From the NCBI RefSeq assembly GCF_014268745.2, contig NZ_JABWRB020000001.1, positions 248,001-312,000 on the forward strand: a DNA stretch of 64,000 nucleotides, in the 5' to 3' direction. The notes beneath the pieces were generated by a model, which was given only the letters and a program-made list of their open reading frames with translations, ran no database searches and had not been told where the DNA came from. Source of the stretch: Pseudomonas zanjanensis. GTDB taxonomy: Bacteria; Pseudomonadota; Gammaproteobacteria; Pseudomonadales; Pseudomonadaceae. Shown piece by piece: positions 9,054-18,584 of the stretch. Both the position numbers and the translations under genes were made by a program. How positions within the stretch are numbered: position 1 is the stretch's first letter; every line of letters starts with the position of its first letter.

Positions 9054-10172
9054 TCAAGGCGAAAGTAGGTAGCCGCTGCGGTAGGCCTCGGTGCCGGCGA
9101 CATGGGCAATCACCATGCCGGCCGTGGCCATGCGGCGCAGCGAACGGGCGTACAGCAGCCCGGCGTTACGGCAATGAACGGGGGTGACGGTATCGTTGAC
9201 CGGGTCGATGATTTCCGCGATCAGTTGCCCCGCCTCCAGGTATTCGCCGGGCAAGGCGCTGTAGACCAGCAACCCGCCCACGGGCGTCGCCACCGGCTCG
9301 ACCGCGGCCAGCGGCGTGGCCGGGTAGGGCAGTTCGGGCATGGGCATCGGTTCGCCGTCGATGGCGCCGAAGCGGATCAAGTACTCGATCAAGGCCTGGC
9401 AGTCGAGGCTCGCCAAGCCGTGATTGACGTCGCCCTGGCCGCGCAACTCCACGGTGACCGAAAAACTGCCCAAGGGAATCTCGAAGCGGTCGCCGAAGCG
9501 TTCCTTGAGCTGCCACCAGAGCAGGGTGAAGCACTCATCGAACGACTGGCCACCCGAATCGGTTGCCAGCAGGCTGGCTTCGGCACCGATGTAGCGGGCC
9601 AGCGGCTCGACCTGGGGCCAGGCTTCGGGCGTGGTGTAGAGGTGGGCCACGGCTTCGAAGTCGCAATGCAGGTCCAGCACCATGTCGGCGTCGCAAGCCA
9701 GTCGCTGCAGGGCCAGGCGCAGGGACTGCAATTGCGTGCCAGGGGTTTGCCGGGCGAGGGCATCGCGCAGGCTGGTGCGGATCAGCATCAGGTTGTGCTG
9801 CGGATCGTCGGTGAGCAGGTCCTGGATCTCGTTGCCGATCTCCTCGCTCAGGTCGACGAAGCGGCGGTTGAAGTTCTGCCCGCTCTCGGTTTCGTAGCGG
9901 CCCAGGGGCACGTCCATCAGCACTTGTTCAAGGCCGATGGGGTTGGCGACGGGCACCAGCACGATCTCGTGCCGCAGGTGGCCCGACGCCTCGAGCTCGG
10001 CCAGGCGTTGCTTGAGGTGCCAGGCGACCAGCATGCCCGGCAGTTCATCGGCGTGCAGGGACGCCTGGATGTAGATTTTGCCGACGGCATTTTCCGGGCC
10101 GAAGTGGAAGCTGTGGATCTTGCGCGCTGTCCCCGGTACCGGGGCCAGCAGGTCATGGATCTGATGGCGCAT
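9054..10172 (-). CDS. Succinylglutamate desuccinylase/aspartoacylase-family protein (AotO-like)
   Basis: A 372-residue zinc peptidase-fold protein. Likely metal ligands are in [11 protein letters not shown] (His40, Glu43) and in VLDLHCDF (His about residue 168); VELRG later in the chain is the typical position of the catalytic Glu region. The C-terminal 100 residues resemble a biotinyl/lipoyl-like barrel common in this family. The gene lies between permease and ATPase genes, as aotO does in the P. aeruginosa arginine/ornithine transporter operon. The substrate is unproven; hydrolysis of an acylated amino acid taken up by the transporter is a reasonable inference. Thirteen bases separate it from the ATPase gene. 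Confidence 0.8.
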   Translation of the reverse strand: MRHQIHDLLAPVPGTARKIHSFHFGPENAVGKIYIQASLHADELPGMLVAWHLKQRLAELEASGHLRHEIVLVPVANPIGLEQVLMDVPLGRYETESGQNFNRRFVDLSEEIGNEIQDLLTDDPQHNLMLIRTSLRDALARQTPGTQLQSLRLALQRLACDADMVLDLHCDFEAVAHLYTTPEAWPQVEPLARYIGAEASLLATDSGGQSFDECFTLLWWQLKERFGDRFEIPLGSFSVTVELRGQGDVNHGLASLDCQALIEYLIRFGAIDGEPMPMPELPYPATPLAAVEPVATPVGGLLVYSALPGEYLEAGQLIAEIIDPVNDTVTPVHCRNAGLLYARSLRRMATAGMVIAHVAGTEAYRSGYLLSP

Positions 10173-10199
10173 GTGCGTGTGTGTCCTGGAGCAAAAGCC

Positions 10200-10910
10200 T
10201 TAGTGGGTCGGCCCGAGGAAGGCCAGCCATCGGCGTTCGGCGAGGCGGAAGAGGCCTACCAGCGCAAAGGTGACAGTCAGGTAGATCAACGCGGCGATCC
10301 CGAACGACTGGAACGTCAGGAACGTCGCCGAGTTGGCATCCCGGGCGACTTTCAGCACGTCTGGAACGGTAGCGGTGAATGCCACGGTCGTCGAGTGCAG
10401 CATCAAGATGACTTCGTTGCTGTAGTACGGCAGAGAGCGGCGCAGGGCCGACGGCATGATCACGTAGGCATACAGTTTCCAACCGGTCAGGCCGTAGGCC
10501 TTGGCCGCTTCCACTTCGCCATGGTTCATGCTGCGAATCGCCCCGGCGAAAATTTCCGTGGTGTAGGCGCAGGTGTTCAAGGCGAAGGCCAGGATCGTGC
10601 AGTTCATCGCATCGCGAAAGAAGCTGTCGAGCATGGGCTGGGCGCGCACCGCCTCGATGCTGTAGATGCCGGTGTAGCAGATCAGCAGTTGGATATAGAG
10701 CGGCGTGCCCCGGAACAGGTAGGTGTAGAACTGCACGGGCCAGCGGACGTAGAACTTGGGGGAAACCCGGGCGATGGACAGCGGGATCGACACCACGAAG
10801 CCGATCAGCAGCGAGGCGCTGAGCAGCCACAGGGTCATCGCCAGGCCGGTGATGTTGACGCCGTCGCTGTAGAGAAACGGCCGCCAGTATTCTTGCAGGA
10901 GTTCGATCAT
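10200..10910 (-). CDS. Basic amino acid ABC transporter permease (HisM/AotM type)
   Basis: A 236-residue inner-membrane permease with about five hydrophobic segments. It carries the EAA-type loop that contacts the ATPase (AAKAYGLTGWKLYAYVIMPSAL, from about residue 146). Its ATG overlaps the end of the preceding permease gene by four bases (ATGA), so the two are co-translated; the two permeases form the heterodimeric channel. Confidence 0.9.
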   Translation of the reverse strand: MIELLQEYWRPFLYSDGVNITGLAMTLWLLSASLLIGFVVSIPLSIARVSPKFYVRWPVQFYTYLFRGTPLYIQLLICYTGIYSIEAVRAQPMLDSFFRDAMNCTILAFALNTCAYTTEIFAGAIRSMNHGEVEAAKAYGLTGWKLYAYVIMPSALRRSLPYYSNEVILMLHSTTVAFTATVPDVLKVARDANSATFLTFQSFGIAALIYLTVTFALVGLFRLAERRWLAFLGPTH

Positions 10911-11635
10911 CGCACCGCCTCCCGGGCGCCGGCGGCGTAGCGGCGTTCAAGCCAGCGCAGGATGAAGTTGGACGCGCTGGTGATCAGCAGGTAGATCAAT
11001 GCCGCCAGCACCAGGAAGTAAAACAGCTGGTAGGTGCTCTTGCCCGCGTCCTGGGCCGCCTTGACCAGGTCGGCCAGGCCGATGATCGACACCAGCGCGG
11101 TGGCCTTGAGCATCACCATCCAGTTGTTGCCGATACCCGGCAAGGCAAAGCGCATCATTTGTGGAAAGACAACGTAGCGAAAGCGCTGGCCACGCTTGAG
11201 GCCATAGGCCGTGGCGGCTTCGACCTGGCCGCGGGGGACCGCGAGGATCGCGCCGCGAAAGGTTTCGGTGAAGTACGCGCCGTAGATGAAGCCGAGGGTA
11301 ATCACCCCGGCGCCGAATGGGTTGATCTCGATGTATTCCCATTCCATGAAGTCGGTAAACGAGGTCAGCCAGGTTTGCAGGCTGTAGAAGATCAGCAACA
11401 TCAGCACCAGGTCCGGCACGCCGCGGATCAGCGTGGTGTAGAGCTGGGCGGGGATTCGCAGCAGTTTGACGCGGGACAGCTTGGCGCTGGCGCCCAGCAG
11501 GCCGAGCAGGACGCTCAGCAACAAGGACAGGGCCGACAGCTTGATGGTCATCCAGGTGCCTTGCATCAGCAGCGGGCCAAAGCCCTGCAGGCTGAAGGCC
11601 GAAAGCCCCAGACTTTGTAGGAATTGTTCGAACAT
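10907..11635 (-). CDS. Basic amino acid ABC transporter permease (HisQ/AotQ type)
   Basis: A 242-residue inner-membrane permease with several hydrophobic helices and an EAA loop (EAATAYGLKRGQRF, around residue 150). The start at 11635 (MFEQFLQSLGL) has AAAGG about 10 bases upstream. It is preceded by a hairpin terminator that separates it from the binding-protein gene, which probably lowers its expression relative to the binding protein. Confidence 0.9.
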   Translation of the reverse strand: MFEQFLQSLGLSAFSLQGFGPLLMQGTWMTIKLSALSLLLSVLLGLLGASAKLSRVKLLRIPAQLYTTLIRGVPDLVLMLLIFYSLQTWLTSFTDFMEWEYIEINPFGAGVITLGFIYGAYFTETFRGAILAVPRGQVEAATAYGLKRGQRFRYVVFPQMMRFALPGIGNNWMVMLKATALVSIIGLADLVKAAQDAGKSTYQLFYFLVLAALIYLLITSASNFILRWLERRYAAGAREAVR

Positions 11636-11653
11636 GGACGTTGCCTTTGGCTG

Positions 11654-11686
11654 AAAAAAGACGCCCACCCTAGATCGGGTGGGCGC
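11654..11686 (-). terminator. Partial terminator inside the ABC transporter operon
   Basis: Stem of GCCCACCC (11663-11670) and GGGTGGGC (11677-11684), followed on the minus strand by TCTTTTTT. It lies between the binding-protein gene and the first permease gene, the usual place for a leaky terminator that gives excess binding protein. Confidence 0.85.
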
Positions 11687-11692
11687 CGCGCA

Positions 11693-12475
11693 TTATTTGC
11701 CGCTGTACAGATTCAGGTCGCCAAAGTGTTTTTTCTGGATCTCGGCGTATTTGCCGTCGTCGTGTAACGCTTTGATACCTTTATCCAAAAGGGCCTTCAG
11801 CTCTTTGTTACCTTTCTTGATACCGATGGCGGTCTTGGATGGCAGCAGTTCGCTGTCCACTGGCTTGCTGACTTCGTAGCCGTCACCTTTTGGCGACTTC
11901 AGGAAACCCAGCTCAGCCTGGAGCATGTCCTGGATCGCGGCGTCGAGGCGGCCCGAGGTCAGGTCGGCGTAGACCTGGTCCTGGTTCTGATAGGCCTGGG
12001 TCTTGACGCCGGCCTTGTCCAGCACGGCCTTGGCGTAGGCTTCCTGGATGGTGCCTTGCTCGTAGCCAACGGTCTTGCCTTTGAGCGAGGCAACGTCTTC
12101 GCTCAGGCCCGAGCCCTTCTTGAAGACATAGGCCGTTGGGCCGGAGAACAGCTCGCTGGAGAAGTCGATGGCTTTTTCACGGGCCGGGGTCACGGTCATG
12201 GAGGAGATCACGCCGTCGAATTTATTGGCCTTCAGGCCCGGGATCATGCCGTCGAAATCGCTTTCGACCCATTTGCATTTGACCTTCAGTTCTTCGCAGA
12301 TCGCATTGCCCAGGTCGATGTCGAAACCCACCAGGCTGCCGTCGGCGGCCTTGGACTCGAACGGAGCGTAGGACGGGTCGACACCAAAACGCAGTTCCTT
12401 GTATTCCTTGGCCGTGGCAACGCCAGCGGCCATGCACAACGCCAGTGCAGAAAGGGTCAGCAGTGCTTTTTTCAT
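11693..12475 (-). CDS. Basic amino acid ABC transporter substrate-binding protein (HisJ/LAO type)
   Basis: A 260-residue periplasmic binding protein with a clear signal peptide (MKKALLTLSALALCMAAGVATA, cut near residue 22). The mature start RFGVDPSYAPFESK and the segment GFDIDLGNAICEELKVKCKWV are typical of the lysine/arginine/ornithine and histidine binding proteins (cluster 3). It captures the amino acid in the periplasm for the permeases downstream. Which basic amino acid is preferred cannot be settled from sequence by eye. A sigma54 promoter candidate lies 87-102 bases upstream of the ATG. Confidence 0.92.
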   Translation of the reverse strand: MKKALLTLSALALCMAAGVATAKEYKELRFGVDPSYAPFESKAADGSLVGFDIDLGNAICEELKVKCKWVESDFDGMIPGLKANKFDGVISSMTVTPAREKAIDFSSELFSGPTAYVFKKGSGLSEDVASLKGKTVGYEQGTIQEAYAKAVLDKAGVKTQAYQNQDQVYADLTSGRLDAAIQDMLQAELGFLKSPKGDGYEVSKPVDSELLPSKTAIGIKKGNKELKALLDKGIKALHDDGKYAEIQKKHFGDLNLYSGK

Positions 12476-12561
12476 TATTGAGTCCCTAAAACCAATTTGA
12501 GCGCTTGTGGCGCGTAAGATTGTTACCGGTGAAGGTCTGAACGGTATGACGGCATAAAGGT

Positions 12562-12577
12562 AGCAATTTCCGCACCA
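12562..12577 (-). promoter_or_regulatory. Sigma54 (RpoN) promoter for the basic amino acid transporter
   Basis: On the minus strand the sequence reads TGG-TGCG-GAAA-TTGCT, a close match to the -24/-12 consensus TGGCACG-N4-TTGCA/T with GG and GC in the right positions. Transcription would start near 12551, giving a leader of about 75 bases. Sigma54 control fits nitrogen/carbon-responsive uptake (NtrC or CbrB activation), which is inference. Confidence 0.7.
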
Positions 12578-12700
12578 TAGTGCCGAACAGGTGTTTTAAA
12601 AGCACGGGTGGCGGAAGACGGAACGCGATGGTGCGCGAGGCTGAGCGTACATCAAAAAACGCACCGGGATGGAGCGTGCGTCGTCTCGATTGCGATCTTT

Positions 12701-12822
12701 GTGGCGAGGGAGCTTGCTCCCGCTGGAGGCGCAGCCTCCCACGCGGTGTGACATACAGAACCAGAGGGCCGCTTCGCGCTGGAGCGCCAGCCCGGCCCAG
12801 CGGGAGCAAGCTCCCTCGCCAC
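12701..12822. repeat. Type B REP doublet
   Basis: Inverted pair of GTGGCGAGGGAGCTTGCTCC arms around a longer loop. It lies just after the ligase stop codon (in the direction of transcription) and upstream of the transporter promoter, marking the left-hand junction between the repair genes and the inserted transporter operon. Confidence 0.95.
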
Positions 12823-12835
12823 AGAGGGAGCGGTG

Positions 12836-14524
12836 TTATTTCAGCAGGTCCTGGAGCGTTGCCAATGTGTCGGCTTCGTCGACGCTCTTGTCCTGGCGCC
12901 AGCGCAGCATCCGCGGAAAGCGCACGGCGATCCCGCTCTTGTGGCGCTTGGACAGGGCGATGCCTTCGAAGCCCAGTTCGAACACCAGGGTGGGCGTGAC
13001 GCTGCTCACCGGGCCGAACTTCTCCACGGTGGTCTTGCGCACGATGCTGTCGACCTGGCGCATCTCGGCATCGGTCAGGCCTGAATAGGCCTTGGCGAAC
13101 GGCACGAGGGTGCGTTCGCGACTGCCCGGCGGGTTGTCCCACACGGCGAAGGTGTAGTCGCTGTACAGGCTGGCGCGCCGACCGTGGCCGCGCTGGGCGT
13201 AGATCAGCACCGCGTCGACGCTGAACGGGTCGATTTTCCATTTCCACCACACGCCCATGTCCTTGGTCCGGCCAACGCCGTACAGCGCGTTGCGGGCCTT
13301 GAGCATCATGCCTTCGACACCGAGGCTGCGAGAGGCTTCGCGCTGCCGGGCGAGGTCGAGCCAGTCCTGGCCGGTGACGATGGGTGAGGGCAACAACACC
13401 GGGCTGTGGATACGGGCGATCAGCGCCTCCAGTTGTTCGCGCCGCTCGGCTTGGGGGCGGCTGCGCCAGTCCTCGCCTTGCCATTCCAGCAGGTCGTAGG
13501 CCATCACCACCACGGGGGCGTCGTCGAGAATTTTCTTGCCCAGGGTCTTGCGCCCGATGCGCTGCTGCAACAGGGCGAAGGGCTGCACTGCCGGTTGCAG
13601 CGGTGCGTCGGGGTCGAAGGCGTCCTCGGTGACTGACTGCGGGGCTTTCCAGACCACGATTTCACCATCGATCACCGTGCCGTCAGGCAGCGCCTGGGCC
13701 AATGAATGCAATTCCGGAAAACGTTCAGTGACCAAGTCCTCGCCTCGGGACCAGACCCACAAATGGTCGTCGCGCTTGATCACCTGGGCGCGGATCCCAT
13801 CCCATTTCCACTCCACCTGCCAGTCACTGGCGGGCCCCAGCAACGCGTCGAATTGCGCCACGGGCGCGGACAACCCATGGGCCAGGAAAAACGGATAAGG
13901 CTGGCCGCCGCGCTGGGCATGTTCATCGTCGGATTCGGCGGCGATCAGCTTGAGGTAGCTGGCCGCCGTGGGGCGATGGGACAGATCGGTGTAGCCCACC
14001 AGTCGCTGGGCCACCCGTTTGCTGTCCAGCCCGGCCATGCTCGCCAGGGCCCGGGTCACCAAGAGCTTGGACACGCCGACGCGGAAACTGCCGGTGATGA
14101 GTTTGATGCAGAGCATCAGGCTCGGTCGGTCGAGCTGCGCCCATAGCGCCGGAAGCCGTTCAGCCAGGACTTCAGGCGATTCACCGCGCAACGGCAGCAG
14201 TTTCTCCTCGACCCACGGCGCCAGGCCTTCATCGGAGCTGCGGGGCGATTCAGGCAAGACTAACGAAATGGTTTCGGCCAGGTCGCCCACGGCCTGATAA
14301 CTTTCCTCGAACAGCCAGAGCGACAACCCGCAGACCTGGACCGCCAAATCCCGGAGGATTTTTACCGGCACCAACTGCCGCGGACGCCCACCGGAGAGGA
14401 AATACACGGCCCAGGCGGCATCTTCCGGCGGTGCCTTGCTGAAGTAATCTTGCATGGCGGCAAGCTTGGCGTTGCTGGACGTGGTGGCGTCCAGTTCGGC
14501 GTACAGCTCGGCGAAGGCTTTCAT
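12836..14524 (-). CDS. ATP-dependent DNA ligase (ligase-associated repair system)
   Basis: A 562-residue ATP-dependent ligase. The nucleotidyl-transferase motif I is EWKWDGIRAQ with the AMP-accepting Lys at about residue 240; further motifs include VIDGEIVVW (III, near 300), SLGVEGMMLKA (IV) and WWKWKIDPFSVDAVL (V). An N-terminal DNA-binding domain fills the first 220 residues. This is the stand-alone bacterial ligase family that travels with an MBL exonuclease, DEXH helicase and PdeM, not the LigD NHEJ ligase: no primase or nuclease domain is fused. The ATG overlaps the exonuclease stop by four bases (ATGA), so the two are coupled. Confidence 0.92.
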   Translation of the reverse strand: MKAFAELYAELDATTSSNAKLAAMQDYFSKAPPEDAAWAVYFLSGGRPRQLVPVKILRDLAVQVCGLSLWLFEESYQAVGDLAETISLVLPESPRSSDEGLAPWVEEKLLPLRGESPEVLAERLPALWAQLDRPSLMLCIKLITGSFRVGVSKLLVTRALASMAGLDSKRVAQRLVGYTDLSHRPTAASYLKLIAAESDDEHAQRGGQPYPFFLAHGLSAPVAQFDALLGPASDWQVEWKWDGIRAQVIKRDDHLWVWSRGEDLVTERFPELHSLAQALPDGTVIDGEIVVWKAPQSVTEDAFDPDAPLQPAVQPFALLQQRIGRKTLGKKILDDAPVVVMAYDLLEWQGEDWRSRPQAERREQLEALIARIHSPVLLPSPIVTGQDWLDLARQREASRSLGVEGMMLKARNALYGVGRTKDMGVWWKWKIDPFSVDAVLIYAQRGHGRRASLYSDYTFAVWDNPPGSRERTLVPFAKAYSGLTDAEMRQVDSIVRKTTVEKFGPVSSVTPTLVFELGFEGIALSKRHKSGIAVRFPRMLRWRQDKSVDEADTLATLQDLLK

Positions 14525-15552
14525 GACGCCGCCTCGCCGCTGTCGACCGCCGTGGCGAGGTCTTCTTCATCGTCGCCGTACTCCGTGGTGAACCCCTGGG
14601 CGTCGAGGCCTTGCTCGCAGAGGTGGCGCACCAACACGGCGACCGACCCGTGGGTGACCATCACCCGCTCGGCGCCGGTCTGTTCAATGGCCCAGAGCAG
14701 GCCAGGCCAGTCGGCGTGATCGGACAGCACGAAACCCCGGTCCACGCCGCGTCGCCGACGCGTACCGCGCAGGCGCATCCAACCACTGGCGAAGGCATCG
14801 CTGTAGTCGCCGAAGCGGCGCATCCAGCTGCTGCCGCCGGCAGAGGGCGGGGCGATGACCAGCGCCTGGCCCATGATTGGATCGTTCTTTTTGAAATCGC
14901 CGGCGTAGAGCGTCGGTGGCAGGTGAACGCCTGCCTCGCGATAGACCCGGTTCAGCGGTTCAACCGCGCCGTGGGCGAGGATCGGTCCGAGGCTTTCATC
15001 GATGCCGTGAAGAATCCGCTGGGCCTTGCCGAAGGAATAGCAGAACAACACGCTGGCCCGGCCGGCGGCAATGTTTGCGCGCCACCACTGGTTGATCTCC
15101 TCGAAAATCTGCGCCTGGGGTTGCCAACGATAGATCGGCAGGCCGAAGGTCGATTCGGTGATGAAGGTATGGCACTTCACCGGTTCGAACGGCGCGCAGG
15201 TGCCGTCAGGCTCGACTTTGTAGTCCCCTGACGCCACCCAGACCTCGCCTTGGTACTCCAGCCGCACCTGGGCCGAGCCCAGGACGTGGCCGGCGGGGTG
15301 AAAACTCAAGGTCACGCCGTGGTGTTGCAGGCGTTCGCCGTAGGGCAGGGTTTGCAGGTTGATGTCCTGGCCCAGGCGGGAACGGAGGATGCCTTCGCCG
15401 GGTGCCGCCGCCAGGTAGTGTTGGTTGCCGCTGCGGGCATGGTCGCCGTGGGCGTGGGTGATGACCGAGCGTTCCACCGCGCGCCACGGGTCGATGTAGA
15501 AATCCCCGGGCGGGCAGTACAAGCCTTCGGGGCGGGCAATGACAAGATCCAT
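14521..15552 (-). CDS. Ligase-associated MBL-fold exonuclease
   Basis: A 343-residue metallo-beta-lactamase/beta-CASP protein. The metal motif HAHGDH is at residues 33-38; FHPAGHVLGSAQV near residue 85 and SGDYK near 109 supply further ligands, and the C-terminal LSDHADW and VTHG complete the set. Related to SNM1/CPSF-type nucleases. It is the first gene of a two-gene unit with the ligase (four-base overlap) and is predicted to process DNA ends in the same pathway. Confidence 0.9.
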   Translation of the reverse strand: MDLVIARPEGLYCPPGDFYIDPWRAVERSVITHAHGDHARSGNQHYLAAAPGEGILRSRLGQDINLQTLPYGERLQHHGVTLSFHPAGHVLGSAQVRLEYQGEVWVASGDYKVEPDGTCAPFEPVKCHTFITESTFGLPIYRWQPQAQIFEEINQWWRANIAAGRASVLFCYSFGKAQRILHGIDESLGPILAHGAVEPLNRVYREAGVHLPPTLYAGDFKKNDPIMGQALVIAPPSAGGSSWMRRFGDYSDAFASGWMRLRGTRRRRGVDRGFVLSDHADWPGLLWAIEQTGAERVMVTHGSVAVLVRHLCEQGLDAQGFTTEYGDDEEDLATAVDSGEAAS

Positions 15553-15640
15553 GCAGTCACCGGAGCGATGGGCTTGTCAGGTAGAGGCGAGGGCGAGGGG
15601 AGAAGTTCTATCGGGTTTTCGGGGTGGATCCACTGAACCC

Positions 15641-15759
15641 GTGGCGAGGGAGCTTGCTCCCGCTCGGCTGCGCAGCAGTCGTAAACCGGTTGATGCGGTC
15701 TGTTTGTAGACATGCAGGGGGCTGCTTCGCAGCCCAGCGGGAGCAAGCTCCCTCGCCAC
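15641..15759. repeat. Type B REP doublet
   Basis: Inverted GTGGCGAGGGAGCTTGCTCC arms with an intervening loop containing a second small stem. It lies between the acylase 3' end and the exonuclease 5' end (both transcribed leftwards). Confidence 0.95.
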
Positions 15760-15788
15760 AAATCCTGTCTCCAGGCCCGGGGTTGCAG

Positions 15789-18245
15789 TTACTTGCCTGG
15801 CACCAGGGTCAACCGCGTCTTGCCGTAGGCTCGATCGAAGTTCTGCGATTGCAGCGGCAAATTCTGGTACTGCCCCTTGATCCATGGATCGATGCCATTG
15901 GCATAGTGTGGGCTGACCGGGTTGCCGGACTGGCCGGTGCCGTCCTGGATCATCAACGGTTCAGGCTGGCCGAAGTCGACGATAAAGCGCATGGAAGGCG
16001 CCAGGGTGGTGGCGAAATCCTGCCCCCAGGCAAACGCCGCCGTGTTGAGCGTGGTGCTGTCTCCGCCGGCCGGCAGCGGGCCACGTACGATCTGGCCGTT
16101 GCTGTTTTTCCACGTATAACGATGCAACTGGCCCCACTGCCAAGCCTTGTGGTCACCGCCCAACTGGCTGTCACCGGCACTGATGGTGGCGGCCAGGCTG
16201 CGGGCGAGGATGACGGCCTTGTCTTCTTTCTGCGGTGTGCGCACATCGTCCCAGAATGGGCTGTCTTCGCGCCCCAGCAGATGATCGGCCTGGGCCGAGT
16301 AGGACAATTGGCCGTTGGCGACCAGCGCCTGCCACGCCGCGCTGCTGTCCGGGCCCAGCTCGTCGAGGAAAATCTGCTTCATGCTTTCCTGCAGGAACAG
16401 CCCATAGATCGCCGCGTCGGCGGAGGTCGGGCTGAGCCGGCCATCGAATGCCATCAAGCGGGTATAGGCCTCGCGGGCCTTGGCCCGGTCAGCCACCGGC
16501 AGGGCGTCGATCGCTTGTTTGAGCGGCTGGGTCATGCCCGGGGCTTCGAAGACGCGCTTGAGCTTGGCCGCGAACGTCGTGCTCTGGTCGTATTGCATGG
16601 CGGTCAGGCTGCGGGTGTCGTGCTTGCCCGCGCTGGCCAATTCGGCCATGCGTTCGCCACGCTCCGGTGCGCCCCAGGAGTTGGACAATTGCATGCCATA
16701 ACCATGGGGAATGACCCGTTGGTTGGCCGTGCCGAGCCAGCCCTGGGCCGGGTCTTGATCGTAGGGGTGCAACATCGGGTCGGCGTAACCGTCCCAATCG
16801 TAGCGACCGTCCCAGCCTGGCGATGGCAACAGGCCTTCGCCTTCGCGGCGGTTCGGGTAGCGACCGGTGACTTGCCAGCCGATATGGCTGGCGTCGGCAA
16901 AGACCAGGTTCACCGCCATGGCGCGGATTTCCCGGCTGGCATCTGAGGCTTTCTCGACGTTCTGTGCCCGGGACAGGTCGAAGAAGGCATCCAGGGTCTT
17001 GTCGTCGCCGAAGCTGGGGGTCTGCAAGGCCAGGCCAAAGCCGTTGGCCATGGCCGGCCCTTGGGCACTGTTGAGCAACGGGCCGTGGCGGGTTTCGAAC
17101 ACGGCTTCACGAATCGGTCGCTGGCCTTTGATGAAGTAGGTTTCGTTGCGCACGATCACTGGCTGCCATTTGCCGTTGACCTCGTAGGACAGGCTGTTGC
17201 CCTGGCGTCGGATTTTTTCCAGGAACAGGTCCTGGTTGTCTCCCAGCACGCTGGTCATGCTCCAGGCCACCTTGCCGTTGAAACCAGCCAGGATCATTGG
17301 GATGCCCGCCACGGAAACCCCGGCCGCCTGGTACTTGGGCGCGCGGATCTGTACGGGACTCCACAGCCCCGGCATGCCCAGCGGCCCATGGCTGTCGCTG
17401 GCCAACAAGCTCTTGCCGCTGCGGCTGCGGCTGCGTTGCGGCGCGATGGCCCAGTTGCTTGCAGACGCAGCGCCCAACAGATTCAGCCCGGCCAACTGGC
17501 CGGTGGCCTTGCTGATTTCGTTCAGGCCTGGGATCTGGCCGTTGAGGCGCAGGCCTTGGAGCTTATCAGCCTCGGCCACGGGCAGTTGCTCGTCCGGATA
17601 GGATGGGCTCAGCCAGGCGAGCTTGTCGTTGTTGACGGTCTGGGCCAGCACCAGGCTGGCGACTTCTTCCGGCAGGTTGGCTGACTGGCTGAAATTCAGC
17701 AGGCAGAACATCAACGCTGAATCTTCCGGCTTCCAGTATTCGGGCTTGTAGCCAGTGGCGGCCAGGTCCGCCGGCAGTTTGTCGCGGTAGCGGAACAGGT
17801 AGGCGTTGACGCCGCGGGCATAGACTTCAAAGAAGCGCTTGAGCCGTGGCGAAGACGCCTTGTACAGCTCGTCGGCGTTTTTCTTCAGGTTGACGGCGCG
17901 CATGTAGCGGTCGACGTCCAGCCGTTCGGCGCCGGACATCTCTGCCAACCGCCCCTGGGCCAGCAGGCGCAGGGTGACCATCTGGGTAATGCGGTCGCTG
18001 GCGTGGACGTAGCCGAGGGTGAACAGGGCGTCATGGAAGCTGTTGCTTTCGATCAGCGGCATGCCCGTGGCATTGCGCCGGACCGAGACGTTCTGCGCCA
18101 GCCCCTTGAGCGGCTGCACGCCGGAAGTCGGCGGGACAGTTTCCTGGGCATTCCAGGTCTGGCATCCGCTCAAACCGAGCACACTGGCCACTGCGGCGGC
18201 AACGCCGAGCCGGGGGATAAGGGAAATAGAGGCTGGCGAGGCCAT
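15789..18245 (-). CDS. quiP: Penicillin-acylase-family N-acyl-homoserine lactone acylase (QuiP-like)
   Basis: An 818-residue Ntn-hydrolase precursor. The N-terminus has a lipoprotein-type signal with lipobox LGLSGC (Cys28). The alpha subunit runs to about residue 262; self-cleavage is expected before Ser263 in SASNWAI, which becomes the N-terminal nucleophile of the beta subunit (compare G-S-N in PvdQ). The opening of the mature protein ([32 protein letters not shown]) closely recalls Pseudomonas QuiP, an acylase that opens long-chain acyl-homoserine lactones by amide hydrolysis in the periplasm. Substrate range here is inferred. It stands alone, flanked by REP doublets. Confidence 0.85.
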   Translation of the reverse strand: MASPASISLIPRLGVAAAVASVLGLSGCQTWNAQETVPPTSGVQPLKGLAQNVSVRRNATGMPLIESNSFHDALFTLGYVHASDRITQMVTLRLLAQGRLAEMSGAERLDVDRYMRAVNLKKNADELYKASSPRLKRFFEVYARGVNAYLFRYRDKLPADLAATGYKPEYWKPEDSALMFCLLNFSQSANLPEEVASLVLAQTVNNDKLAWLSPSYPDEQLPVAEADKLQGLRLNGQIPGLNEISKATGQLAGLNLLGAASASNWAIAPQRSRSRSGKSLLASDSHGPLGMPGLWSPVQIRAPKYQAAGVSVAGIPMILAGFNGKVAWSMTSVLGDNQDLFLEKIRRQGNSLSYEVNGKWQPVIVRNETYFIKGQRPIREAVFETRHGPLLNSAQGPAMANGFGLALQTPSFGDDKTLDAFFDLSRAQNVEKASDASREIRAMAVNLVFADASHIGWQVTGRYPNRREGEGLLPSPGWDGRYDWDGYADPMLHPYDQDPAQGWLGTANQRVIPHGYGMQLSNSWGAPERGERMAELASAGKHDTRSLTAMQYDQSTTFAAKLKRVFEAPGMTQPLKQAIDALPVADRAKAREAYTRLMAFDGRLSPTSADAAIYGLFLQESMKQIFLDELGPDSSAAWQALVANGQLSYSAQADHLLGREDSPFWDDVRTPQKEDKAVILARSLAATISAGDSQLGGDHKAWQWGQLHRYTWKNSNGQIVRGPLPAGGDSTTLNTAAFAWGQDFATTLAPSMRFIVDFGQPEPLMIQDGTGQSGNPVSPHYANGIDPWIKGQYQNLPLQSQNFDRAYGKTRLTLVPGK

Positions 18246-18387
18246 GGCAAAGCTCCTGCGGGAGGGGGTGGCACCGATAAAGGCGCTACGTTAGTGAGCA
18301 GGCGGGGGCCGCGCAAGCGGGGGCGAGGGTTATTTGTTGATTTAGCGATGAAAGCCCTGCTGTTCACTCAAGGACGACTGTGAACCC

Positions 18388-18519
18388 GTGGCGAGGGAGC
18401 TTGCTCCCGCTGGGCTGCGCAGCGGCCCCAAAACCATTCGACACGGTGTGCCAGGAAAATACGGCTGGCAGGTTTTTACGATTGCTGCGCAACCGAGCGG
18501 GAGCAAGCTCCCTCGCCAC
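18388..18519. repeat. Type B REP doublet
   Basis: Inverted type B REP arms between the divergent acylase and isochorismatase-like genes, that is, upstream of both rather than at a gene end. Confidence 0.95.
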
Positions 18520-18584
18520 AAGTCAGCGTGTTTGCTCGAAGGCTTGCCTGTTGGAAAAGGGGATGCTCAAGTGTGGAACATTCA

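Noticed and set aside
8276..12475. Assignment as the true aotJQMOP-argR arginine operon
   Set aside because: The gene order fits, but argR is absent and the binding protein looks closer to the general LAO/HisJ type, so I kept a neutral basic amino acid name.
12486..13484. 332-codon frame on the minus strand across the ligase 3' end and the REP
   Set aside because: It contains translated REP sequence and an Arg-rich out-of-frame reading of the ligase gene.
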